Source of the DNA: an uncultured Kiritimatiellota bacterium
GTDB taxonomy: Bacteria; Verrucomicrobiota; Kiritimatiellia; RFP12; UBA1067
DNA: 6,392 nt
Direction: 5' to 3'
Assembly (NCBI GenBank): GCA_934667425.1
Contig: CAKULV010000087.1
Location: 1 to 6,392 of the forward strand
The position numbers and the translations under genes are program-made. Shown in pieces: positions 1-6,200 of this stretch. The notes below the pieces were generated by a model. It did not search any database, was not told where the DNA came from, and saw nothing but the letters and a program-made list of their open reading frames with translations. Numbering within the stretch: position 1 is the stretch's first letter; each line of letters begins with the position of its first letter.

Positions 1-210
1 CTGATGGACGGCGAGAAGTGCGTTCATGAGTTCGTCGATCGCGTCGATCTCGATTTTTCAACTGTCTCCCAGCATCTTTCGGGACTCAAGGCCGCCGGTG
101 TGGTCGAGGCCGACAAGCGCGGCAAGGAAGTCTTCTACCGGCTGAAATGCAGCTGCGTACGCAGCTTTCTCAGGTGCGTCGAGGCGAAAAGAAGATCCGG
201 CGCGTGCTGA
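1..210 (+). CDS. ArsR-family winged-helix repressor, 5' end outside window (partial)
   Basis: This is the C-terminal part of an ArsR/SmtB-type winged helix-turn-helix DNA-binding regulator. The frame is already open at base 1 (CTG, Leu), and the first ATG at base 4 lies inside the domain, so it is not taken as the start. Family members usually run 95-120 residues, so roughly 30-40 N-terminal residues are missing. The visible part shows the recognition helix (STVSQHLSGLKAAGVVEADK) and the beta wing (GKEVFYRL). EKCVHEF sits where arsenic-sensing members carry ELCVCDL, but only one of the two cysteines is kept. The C-terminal segment is cysteine-rich (KCSCVRSFLRCVE, then a final GAC). One helix-2 cysteine plus C-terminal cysteines resembles the dithiol layout of persulfide sensors of the BigR/SqrR type. 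That ligand is inferred from the cysteines and from the sulfur enzyme 60 bases downstream; a metal sensor is the alternative. It probably represses its own operon, though no operator is visible here. Confidence 0.85.
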   Translation: MMDGEKCVHEFVDRVDLDFSTVSQHLSGLKAAGVVEADKRGKEVFYRLKCSCVRSFLRCVEAKRRSGAC

Positions 211-257
211 ATCGCTGCGGTGGACATTGCGGCAGGTGATTCCCGAATCCGGAACAC

Positions 258-264
258 AGGAGGG
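258..264 (+). promoter_or_regulatory. Ribosome binding site AGGAGGG that fixes the CoADR start
   Basis: AGGAGGG lies six bases before the ATG at 271. It decides between that ATG and an in-frame GTG at 220, which would add 17 residues with no matching ribosome binding site and no resemblance to a flavoprotein N-terminus. Confidence 0.8.
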
Positions 265-270
265 CAAGGC

Positions 271-1917
271 ATGAAATACGTCATCATCGGCGGCGTGGCT
301 GCAGGGGCGAGCGCTGCGGCGCGGCTGCGGAGGCTCGACGAACAGGCGGAGATCGTCCTTCTCGAGAAGGGAAGCGAGATCTCCTATGCGAACTGCGGAC
401 TCCCGTACCATGTCGGCGGCGAGATCTCCGCCCGCGCGCGGCTCTCGGTGATGCCGCCCGCCAAGTTCGCCTCCTGGTTCAACGTCGACGTCCGCACGAA
501 CTGCGAGGCGACCGCGATCGACCGCGCGAAGAAGGAAGTCGAGGTCCGCACGGCGGACGGGGCCTCGCGCCTCACCTACGACAAGCTGCTGATCGCGACC
601 GGCGCGACGCCCGTCGGCGATGCCTACACGGATGCGACGCATCCGCACGTGGCGCACCTCTGGACGCTCGCCGACATGGACCGCGTCATGGCGAAGCTCG
701 GGGCGGCGAAGCGCGTCCTCGTGGTCGGGGCGGGATTCGTCGGCCTCGAACTCGCCGAGAACCTGCGTCATCGCGGTCTCGCCGTCACCGTCGTCCAGCG
801 CGGTGGACACGTCCTGCCGACGATGGACGCCGAAATGGCCGAGCCGCTGGCGGACGAGCTCCGCGGCGCGGGGATCGACCTCCGGTTTGGACGCATCGTC
901 TCCGATTTCGTGGAGAAGCCGGACGGCGTGGAGGCGGTGCTGGACGATGGCACACGCCTCGCCGTCGATCTCGCCGTGGTCTCGACGGGCGTTCGTCCGC
1001 GCTCCGAACTCGCCAGGTCCGCCGGGCTCGAGATCGGCCCGCGCGAACACATCGTCGTCGACGAAGGACTCCACACGAGCGATCCGGACATCTACGCTGC
1101 GGGCGACGTGATCGAGGTGCGCGATCCCGTGTTCGGCGGCAAGACGGCGATCGCGCTGGCGGGACCGGCCAACAAGCAGGGCCGCATCGCCGCGGACAAC
1201 ATGGCCGGAGGCGCGAGCGTCTACCGTGGCACCTTCGGGACGAGCGTCGTCAAGGTCGGCGAGCTGACCGCGGCGGGCGTCGGATGGACCGAGGCACGGC
1301 TCAAGGCCGAGAATCGCGACTACCGGAAGATCTACATCCATCCGTCGTCAAGGGCGGGCTACTATCCCGGCGCGGCGCGGCTCAGCATGAAGCTCCTCTT
1401 CGGCGCGGACGGCACGATCTACGGGGCCCAGATCGTCGGCGCGAAAGGCGTCGACAAGCGGATCGACACGATCGCCGAGGCGATGTGCGTGAGGCTCAAG
1501 GCCCCGCAGCTCGGCGAAATCGAACTCGCCTACGCGCCGCCGTACAGCTCGGCGAAGGATCCGGTGAACTTTCTCGGCTTCGTCGCGGAGAACGTCCTCA
1601 CCGGCAAGAGCGACGTCGTCGCGCCGGACACGATCCCGGCGGACGCGCAGGTCATCGACGTGCGCGAACCGTCCGAACACGAGATGGGGGCGGTTCCCGG
1701 CGCGATCAACATCCCGCTCGGGAGCCTGCGGACGCGCCTTGCCGAACTCGACCGGGCGAAGACCTACGTGACGTGCTGCGCGGTGGGGCTGCGCGGCTAT
1801 CTTGCCGAGCGCATCCTCAAGCAGAACGGCTTCAAGGTGTGCAACCTCTCCGGCGGCTGGGCTACCTGGCGGCTGTTCCATCCGGAGCGGGAAGGGGTGA
1901 AGGGGTCAGGTGGCTGA
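271..1917 (+). CDS. CoA-disulfide reductase / persulfide reductase with C-terminal rhodanese domain (548 aa)
   Basis: This is a FAD- and NAD(P)H-dependent flavoenzyme of the CoADR-rhodanese family. Such enzymes reduce CoA-disulfide, CoA-persulfide or polysulfide in the cytoplasm. FAD binding begins at residue 1 (MKYVIIGGVAAGASAAARLR). The single redox cysteine is Cys42 in SYANCGLPYHVGG, the one-cysteine arrangement of CoADR rather than the two-cysteine motif of glutathione reductase. The NAD(P)-binding motif VLVVGAGFVGLELAEN spans about 149-165, and the second FAD motif DIYAAGD is near 273-279. The family's C-terminal tyrosines appear as Tyr365 (YYPGA) and Tyr425 (YAPPYSSAKDP). The rhodanese domain covers about 455-545, with VIDVREPSEHE and the active loop C503-A-V-G-L-R508. 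Cys502 directly precedes the catalytic cysteine, an extra thiol. Gln176-Arg177 stand where an acidic residue often marks NADH use, so NADPH is possible. The ATG at 271 follows AGGAGGG. It is probably co-transcribed with the upstream ArsR-type gene. Disulfide, CoA-persulfide and elemental-sulfur roles cannot be told apart from sequence. Confidence 0.93.
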   Translation: MKYVIIGGVAAGASAAARLRRLDEQAEIVLLEKGSEISYANCGLPYHVGGEISARARLSVMPPAKFASWFNVDVRTNCEATAIDRAKKEVEVRTADGASRLTYDKLLIATGATPVGDAYTDATHPHVAHLWTLADMDRVMAKLGAAKRVLVVGAGFVGLELAENLRHRGLAVTVVQRGGHVLPTMDAEMAEPLADELRGAGIDLRFGRIVSDFVEKPDGVEAVLDDGTRLAVDLAVVSTGVRPRSELARSAGLEIGPREHIVVDEGLHTSDPDIYAAGDVIEVRDPVFGGKTAIALAGPANKQGRIAADNMAGGASVYRGTFGTSVVKVGELTAAGVGWTEARLKAENRDYRKIYIHPSSRAGYYPGAARLSMKLLFGADGTIYGAQIVGAKGVDKRIDTIAEAMCVRLKAPQLGEIELAYAPPYSSAKDPVNFLGFVAENVLTGKSDVVAPDTIPADAQVIDVREPSEHEMGAVPGAINIPLGSLRTRLAELDRAKTYVTCCAVGLRGYLAERILKQNGFKVCNLSGGWATWRLFHPEREGVKGSGG

Positions 1918-1935
1918 TGTACGCATGCGGCGGTA

Positions 1936-1959
1936 TTGACAGGAAAAATTTGGTACAAT
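1936..1959 (+). promoter_or_regulatory. Candidate extended -10 promoter for the amidohydrolase-dehydrogenase operon
   Basis: TGGTACAAT at 1951-1959 matches an extended -10 element (TGn then TACAAT, five of six matches to TATAAT). A perfect TTGACA lies at 1936-1941, but only 12 bases separate it from the -10, too short for normal sigma-70 spacing of 16-18. The extended -10 may act without it. Transcription would begin near 1966, giving a leader of about 37 bases. The spacer is locally A+T-rich compared with its surroundings. No terminator hairpin for the upstream gene is seen between 1918 and 1935. Confidence 0.45.
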
Positions 1960-2002
1960 CACCAACAACAACTTGTAAAGCAAGGAAAGGAAAAGCCCAG
2001 CT

Positions 2003-3016
2003 ATGACGAACGCACTCTACAATAGACGTGACTTCCTGAAGGGAACCGCTTGCATCGGGGCAGTTGCGCCGATCGCGGGCAGGCCGGTTGCCGACGTCGG
2101 ACAGGCGGAATCTGTCGGACAAGGAAAGGATCTTGGCAAGGCGAAGGCGTTGCCGCCGGGTCGGTATGACGAGCATATCCACATCTACGACGACAACGAG
2201 CCGAATCCTGGAGCGTTTGCCGCGCGCATGGCAGAGGCCGGGATGACCGGTGGCTGCGTCTTTTCGCGCGAACAGGCCCCGTCGCCGCGTCTTGCGAAAA
2301 CGACGCGCATGACGCCGGAGCAGATAGTTGACAATGTCATCGCGTGGTGCTCCGCTTCACCGACGTTCTATCCGTTCTACTGGATTGATCCATCCCGGGA
2401 CGATGCGGTTGAGCTTGTGGACATGGCTGTCGAGAAGGGGATTTGCGGATTCAAGGTGATTCGCAACAACGGCATGCCTGCGAGCGGCCCTGCGTTGGAC
2501 GCCTATCGTCGCATGGCGTATTACGGGAAGCCCCTCACGTTTCATTCCGGAATCCTGTACGATGGGGTTCCGTCCAGCGAGTTTTTCCGCCCGGTTGCGT
2601 TTGAATCGATGTTGCGCGTGCCGCACTTGCGGTTCTGCCTCGCGCATATTTCATGGCCGTGGTGCGATGAATGCCTGGCGGTGCTTGGCAAGATTCGCGA
2701 TTCGAGTTGGCGGCTGAGTGATGCTCGTACCGGCGAGATGAACAGGGACGTTCCCTCGATGTACATAGACACGGCTCCAGGTCCGAGGAGCATCTGGCGC
2801 AAGGACGCGTTGCAGAAGATATACATGACGCACTTCAAGGACGCCATCAAGGACCGTCTGATGTTCGGAACCGACAACAACGTGCGTAATTATAGTGTCC
2901 AGCACTGCCGGAAGTTCCAGAAATTCGACGATGCGCTCTTCGGCGAAATGGGTTTGGCGGCAGCGCAGGTCGATTCCTACTACCGCAAGGCCATGGAGTC
3001 GTTCCTTTTCGGATGA
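2003..3016 (+). CDS. Tat-exported amidohydrolase-2 family metal hydrolase (337 aa)
   Basis: This is a TIM-barrel metal-dependent hydrolase of the Amidohydrolase_2 type, predicted to be periplasmic. The N-terminus carries a textbook twin-arginine motif (NRRDFLKG, residues 7-14) followed by a small hydrophobic stretch (ACIGAVAPIAG). The expected metal ligands are present in order: His58-x-His60 (DEHIHIYD), His181 (TFHSGI), His215 (LAHISWPW) and Asp291 (MFGTDN). That pattern fits a mononuclear site without a carboxylated lysine. The family includes sugar-lactone hydrolases (fuconolactonase and rhamnonolactonase types), pyrone lactonases and some decarboxylases. Given the sugar-type dehydrogenase downstream, lactone or ester hydrolysis is the favoured inference, but the substrate is unknown. 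The ATG at 2003 is chosen because the Tat motif follows at once. A purine-rich ribosome-binding stretch (AAGGAAAGGA, 1982-1991) lies 11 bases upstream. The gene leads the operon and ends 12 bases before the next start. Confidence 0.85.
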   Translation: MTNALYNRRDFLKGTACIGAVAPIAGRPVADVGQAESVGQGKDLGKAKALPPGRYDEHIHIYDDNEPNPGAFAARMAEAGMTGGCVFSREQAPSPRLAKTTRMTPEQIVDNVIAWCSASPTFYPFYWIDPSRDDAVELVDMAVEKGICGFKVIRNNGMPASGPALDAYRRMAYYGKPLTFHSGILYDGVPSSEFFRPVAFESMLRVPHLRFCLAHISWPWCDECLAVLGKIRDSSWRLSDARTGEMNRDVPSMYIDTAPGPRSIWRKDALQKIYMTHFKDAIKDRLMFGTDNNVRNYSVQHCRKFQKFDDALFGEMGLAAAQVDSYYRKAMESFLFG

Positions 3017-3028
3017 AGCAAAGATACA

Positions 3029-3625
3029 ATGACAAGAAAAGAGTTCGTCATACATGGACTAACCGCAGGTGTGGCGGCGGGCGGCATTGCTGCCGGATGG
3101 TTCGGCGTGGGGCTTGTCGAGTACATGGGAGCTTCGCCCGACACGCCGTGGAAATCGCTTACGCCCAAAGAAGCCGAAGGGCTTGACCGTCTCGCCGAGG
3201 AACTGATACCTGCCGATCCGCCGTCGCCGGAGAACTGCGTCAGGGGCGTTCCCGGCGCACATGACGCCAAGGTGGTGCGCTACATCGACTGGCAGCTTGC
3301 GACCGGCGCGCCGTATGAGATGCATCTGCCGACGTACCGCAAGCATCTGGCTTTGATTCGCGAAGGCGGCGGGCAGAGGGCTGCCCGCCCCCCTGCCGCC
3401 GCCGCGAATTGCAGGGCGGGAGCCCCGCGCCCGCCGATGTCTGCCGCCGAGGTCGAGAAGGAGTTCCCGGAATTCTTCAAATTGCTTCTCAAGCACGTGA
3501 AGCAGGGCTTCTACGGTCATCCGCGTCATGGCGGCAATGCTGGATGGGCGAGCTACAGGATGCTTGGCATAGCGGGACCGTCGGTCACGGGGCGGAATAT
3601 TCCGGGGGTGGCGAACCATCCATGA
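3029..3625 (+). CDS. Gluconate 2-dehydrogenase subunit 3-like small subunit with in-frame insertion (198 aa)
   Basis: This is the small accessory subunit of a periplasmic GMC-type dehydrogenase. In known gluconate, glucose, fructose and glucoside-3-dehydrogenase complexes, this subunit carries the Tat signal and helps fold and export the flavoprotein, which has none of its own. The N-terminus is signal-like: TRKEF at residues 2-6, then a long Ala/Gly hydrophobic stretch to about residue 30. The motif reads Arg-Lys rather than Arg-Arg. Family landmarks are LTPKEAEGLDRLAEELIPAD (44-63), the GAHDAKVVRYIDWQL segment (76-90), FPEFFKLLLKHVKQGFYGHP and the GGNAGW motif near the C-terminus. Residues 113-136 are an Ala/Pro/Arg-rich insertion, encoded by a long imperfect palindrome, that interrupts the family pattern in a probable loop. 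The only sensible start is the ATG at 3029, which has a weak ribosome binding site. Its TGA overlaps the next gene's ATG (ATGA, 3622-3625), indicating coupled translation with the flavin subunit. Confidence 0.85.
   Translation: MTRKEFVIHGLTAGVAAGGIAAGWFGVGLVEYMGASPDTPWKSLTPKEAEGLDRLAEELIPADPPSPENCVRGVPGAHDAKVVRYIDWQLATGAPYEMHLPTYRKHLALIREGGGQRAARPPAAAANCRAGAPRPPMSAAEVEKEFPEFFKLLLKHVKQGFYGHPRHGGNAGWASYRMLGIAGPSVTGRNIPGVANHP
3367..3436 (+). repeat. GC-rich imperfect palindromic element inserted in frame
   Basis: These 70 bases can fold into one long hairpin. The outer arms pair CGGCGGGC (3367-3374) with GCCCGCCG (3429-3436). After a 3x3 internal loop, 3378-3396 pairs with GCAGGGCGGGAGCCC (3411-3425), giving 15 pairs with a bulged G at 3383 and three extra C bases. 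The loop is 3397-3410. A competing small hairpin pairs GGCGGGCAG (3368-3376) with CTGCCCGCC (3381-3389). It is read through in frame as low-complexity Gly/Arg/Ala/Pro residues. This resembles palindromic elements known to insert within coding genes, such as the Rickettsia palindromic elements, but no second copy is visible in the window. Confidence 0.6.
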
Positions 3626-5268
3626 TCAAGGAAACGGCAGATGCGGTGGTAATCGGTTCAGGTGCGGGCGGCGGTTGCGCGGCAAAGGTGCTTGCCTGCG
3701 CAGGCATAAGGACCATCATAATAGAGCGCGGCGAATGGGCGAAGGGAGATGTTCTTGGAGAGGACGATCTCGCCTCCCAGCGTTCGCCGCATCTATGTCA
3801 GGGTCCGGGGCCGGGCGGCGCACGTACGCGGAAATGCCATTTCCACGACAACGGACGCTTCGGCGTGGTGGTTCCGTGGAACGCGGCATGTGTCGGTTCA
3901 GGGACTGTGACGTATGGCGCCATGGCGTGGCGTTTTCTGGAGACGGATTTCAAGCTCAAAAGCCATTATGGGGAGATCCCTGGTTCTTCTGTCGAAGACT
4001 GGCCGATAACCTACGCCGACCTTGAGCCGTTTTACCATCAGGCGGAATGCGAGGTCGGCGTGTCGGGATCGAACGAGGGCAATCCGTTCGCCGCTCCGCG
4101 CCGCAAGCCTTTCCCGATGCCTCCGTTCGCGCTCGATCCTGAATCCCGGCTCGTCTGGGACGTCGGCAAGAAGATGGGGCTTCATCCGTTCCATGTCCCG
4201 TTCCTGCGCAATTCCGTGCCGCGCAACGGACGTCCCGCCTGCATACATCAGCATTCGTGCGTCGGCTTCCAATGTCCCATAGATGCGAAGAACGGATCGC
4301 AGAACACGGTGATCCCCGTTGCGCTTGCAAGCGGAAACTGCGAATTGCGGATTCGCGCCATGGCGACGGAGCTTGTCGTTGACGATAGGGGGCGGCTTAC
4401 GGGCGTAAGGTATGTGGATGAAAACGACAAGGTTCACGAAATCTCCGCAAGGGTCGTTGTTGTGGCCGGCGGCTCGAATGCCACCGCGCGTCTTCTGATG
4501 ACATCGCGTTCTAAGCTTTTCCCGAACGGCGCGGGCAACAACCACGATGTCGTGGGGCGCAACATCACCTCGCATGCATACGTTGACGCTCGCGGGTTCG
4601 TTGACCACGACCTGTACACTCCTGCCGGGCCCGGCGCTGGCACGGCGTTCATGGACTTCAGCCACGACAACAATGGATTCATCTGCGGAGGCATCGTCCA
4701 CACGGATTTCCGCTGGGTGCCGTCCATCTTCGCGGCGGCGAAATGGCAAGGCGTTCCCGAATGGGGCAGGGCGCACAGGGATTTCATGCGCACGCACTAC
4801 AGGCGCATGATCCGCGTGTGCGGGCCTATGCAACAGACGCCGAGATGGGAGAACCGCATCAGGCTCGACCCCAAACGCAAGGACCATTGGGGACTGCCAC
4901 TCCTGGCCTCGGAGGGCGGCGAACATCCGAACGACGCGAAGGGCCGCTGCTTCCTCTCCGACAGGTGCGCGGACATCATACGGGCGTGCGGGGCGAAGAT
5001 GATTGTTCAGGGCGGCAACGATCCAGCGCCGAGAAAATGGTGGGGGGGAGGCGGACAGCACCAGAGCGGATCATGCCGGATGGGGGCAGACCCGAAAAAG
5101 AGCGTCACAGACAAATGGGCGCGCGTATGGGACTTCCCCAACCTTTTCATAGCAGACGGCTCCGTGCACGTGAACAATGGCGGCATGAACCCCGTGCTCA
5201 CCATCATGGCACTCGCGTTCCGTACAGCCTCGCATATCGTCGAGAACCATAAGGAGGTGGGGCTGTGA
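3622..5268 (+). CDS. GMC-family FAD dehydrogenase, large subunit of a gluconate/glucoside dehydrogenase-like complex (548 aa)
   Basis: This is the catalytic flavoprotein of a membrane-linked sugar or sugar-acid dehydrogenase. It would oxidise an alcohol group in the periplasm and pass electrons to a cytochrome rather than to oxygen. The FAD-binding motif is G12-S-G14-A-G-G17 with Glu35 at the end of the second strand (TIIIERG). NAACVGSGTVTYGAMAWRF (about 92-110) matches the family's flavin-contacting segment, and EDWPITYADLEPFY follows near 128-141. GMC_C is complete: the catalytic pair is His480 (GQHQSGSCRMG) and Asn523 (NGGMNPVLTIMAL), the His/Asn type. Cys207, Cys213 and Cys218 (CIHQHSCVGFQCP) sit where related FAD-glucose and fructose dehydrogenases hold a 3Fe-4S cluster, so a cluster is plausible. 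There is no signal peptide, consistent with export together with the small subunit. The start is the ATG overlapping the previous stop; a longer in-frame opening back to 3409 lies inside the small-subunit gene and lacks family similarity. Gluconate, glucose, glucoside C3 and inositol are all possible substrates. Confidence 0.92.
   Translation: MIKETADAVVIGSGAGGGCAAKVLACAGIRTIIIERGEWAKGDVLGEDDLASQRSPHLCQGPGPGGARTRKCHFHDNGRFGVVVPWNAACVGSGTVTYGAMAWRFLETDFKLKSHYGEIPGSSVEDWPITYADLEPFYHQAECEVGVSGSNEGNPFAAPRRKPFPMPPFALDPESRLVWDVGKKMGLHPFHVPFLRNSVPRNGRPACIHQHSCVGFQCPIDAKNGSQNTVIPVALASGNCELRIRAMATELVVDDRGRLTGVRYVDENDKVHEISARVVVVAGGSNATARLLMTSRSKLFPNGAGNNHDVVGRNITSHAYVDARGFVDHDLYTPAGPGAGTAFMDFSHDNNGFICGGIVHTDFRWVPSIFAAAKWQGVPEWGRAHRDFMRTHYRRMIRVCGPMQQTPRWENRIRLDPKRKDHWGLPLLASEGGEHPNDAKGRCFLSDRCADIIRACGAKMIVQGGNDPAPRKWWGGGGQHQSGSCRMGADPKKSVTDKWARVWDFPNLFIADGSVHVNNGGMNPVLTIMALAFRTASHIVENHKEVGL
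5251..5257 (+). promoter_or_regulatory. Ribosome binding site AAGGAGG selecting a GTG start for the cytochrome
   Basis: A near-perfect Shine-Dalgarno sequence lies inside the last codons of the flavoprotein gene, seven bases before the GTG at 5265. It favours that GTG over the in-frame ATG at 5286, which would remove seven residues ahead of the membrane segment. Confidence 0.75.
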
Positions 5269-6200
5269 GTTTTCGCGCGCTTTGTATGTTCCGTGGTTCC
5301 AGAACCGTCCCGCTTGTCTTGATTGTCGCCATTGCATTCTGTATCGCCGCCGGAATAGGCGCGTTCTGCCGATTCGAGTACGGCGACCCGGCGAAGACCT
5401 GCATCCTTTGCCACGAGATACGCGGATCGCGCGACAGGTGGTCGAGGTCGCCGCATAAGGAAGTCGACTGCAAGGACTGCCACGGCGGCACTTTAGAGTC
5501 GCTTGGCGACAACATAAAACGGGGCGTCAAGCATGTCATGGGTGCGGACTATGCCCGTCTCGGATCGACTTTCTGTCTCTCCGAGAGGCAAGTGGAGGAT
5601 TTGTGCGACAGGTGCGCGAAGTGCCATCGTGCGGAGGCGGAGCAGTGGGCGAGGAGCGGACACGGCAAGTCAGCTTCCGAGTTCCTTCAGGACGAGTCCC
5701 ACAACGCCGCCTGGAAGCCCGCCGACCATTGCCTCAGATGCCACGGCATGTTTCTTGAAGGGGAGATGTCCGATATCGTGAAGCGAAAGGATCTCGCCTC
5801 GCGCCGTGCCATCCCGTGCACTGCGTGCCACAGGATACATTCCGAGGATCCGCTGCAGCTGTTCTCGCGCGGCGAATGGACGAGCTTTCCGGCGGCGAAT
5901 CTGCACCTCCAGAGGATATTCGCGCCTGGCGGACGTGAAGTGCGCCGTTCGCCCGATGCGCAGAACCGGCTTTGCGCGAACTGCCATGCCGCGAACGCGG
6001 AGGGGGTCGCGGGTTCTTCCGACGACCGCACGCCTCTCGGCGGGCAGGAGGGCATGTCCTGCACCGATTGCCACAAGGGGCATGACATGAAAGCCGATCC
6101 ATCGCGTGGGCGCTGTCCGCATCCGCAGTCCGCGTCAAGAAGAAAGCGCAAGGAGGGACGCTCCATGACCTCTGCGGCCTTTGTTCCGATGGGGCGATAA
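5265..6200 (+). CDS. NapC/NirT-type membrane-anchored multiheme cytochrome c, seven CxxCH motifs (311 aa)
   Basis: This is a membrane-anchored c-type cytochrome, predicted to move electrons between the quinone pool and periplasmic partners. One hydrophobic segment (about residues 15-35, VPLVLIVAIAFCIAAGIGAF) serves as an uncleaved N-terminal anchor with the remainder periplasmic. Haem-binding CxxCH motifs begin at Cys46 (CILCH), Cys69 (CKDCH), Cys117 (CAKCH), Cys156 (CLRCH), Cys185 (CTACH), Cys237 (CANCH) and Cys266 (CTDCH). The first two, with the spacing SRSPHKEVDCKDCHGG, follow the NapC/NirT pattern. Extra cysteines at 7, 26, 35, 108 and 114 are not in haem motifs. The GTG start overlaps the flavoprotein stop (GTGA), and a strong ribosome binding site supports it. 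Context makes it the electron acceptor for the GMC dehydrogenase, replacing the smaller cytochrome c subunit usual in such complexes. The tail after about residue 285 is Arg/Lys-rich and unlike a cytochrome. Another frame there reads more plausibly, so the 3' end may be frameshifted (see findings). Confidence 0.88.
   Translation: MSFRALCMFRGSRTVPLVLIVAIAFCIAAGIGAFCRFEYGDPAKTCILCHEIRGSRDRWSRSPHKEVDCKDCHGGTLESLGDNIKRGVKHVMGADYARLGSTFCLSERQVEDLCDRCAKCHRAEAEQWARSGHGKSASEFLQDESHNAAWKPADHCLRCHGMFLEGEMSDIVKRKDLASRRAIPCTACHRIHSEDPLQLFSRGEWTSFPAANLHLQRIFAPGGREVRRSPDAQNRLCANCHAANAEGVAGSSDDRTPLGGQEGMSCTDCHKGHDMKADPSRGRCPHPQSASRRKRKEGRSMTSAAFVPMGR

Noticed and set aside
220..270. Upstream GTG start for the CoA-disulfide reductase
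   Set aside because: It adds 17 residues unlike a flavoprotein N-terminus and has no ribosome binding site, while AGGAGGG precedes the ATG at 271, where the FAD motif begins immediately.
58..1341. A 427-codon open frame on the minus strand
   Set aside because: It lies antisense to the clearly assigned CoA-disulfide reductase. Its product is Arg/Asp/Ala-rich with no domain pattern, as expected for the mirror frame of a gene with high third-position G+C.
1936..1959. Standard sigma-70 promoter reading of TTGACA and TACAAT
   Set aside because: The 12-base spacing is outside the working range, so it is offered only as an extended -10 candidate.
1284..2006. A 240-codon + strand frame across the end of the reductase gene and the spacer
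   Set aside because: It is an Arg/Gly-rich shifted reading of the rhodanese region and would run over the promoter candidate and start of the amidohydrolase.
3409..3621. N-terminal extension of the GMC dehydrogenase frame back to 3409
   Set aside because: The added residues overlap the small-subunit gene in another frame and bear no family similarity. The ATG at 3622 directly precedes the FAD-binding strand and forms a typical ATGA junction.
3898..5061. A 387-codon open frame on the minus strand
   Set aside because: It is antisense to the GMC dehydrogenase, which shows full family motifs. The antisense product has no recognisable pattern and no ribosome binding site was noted.
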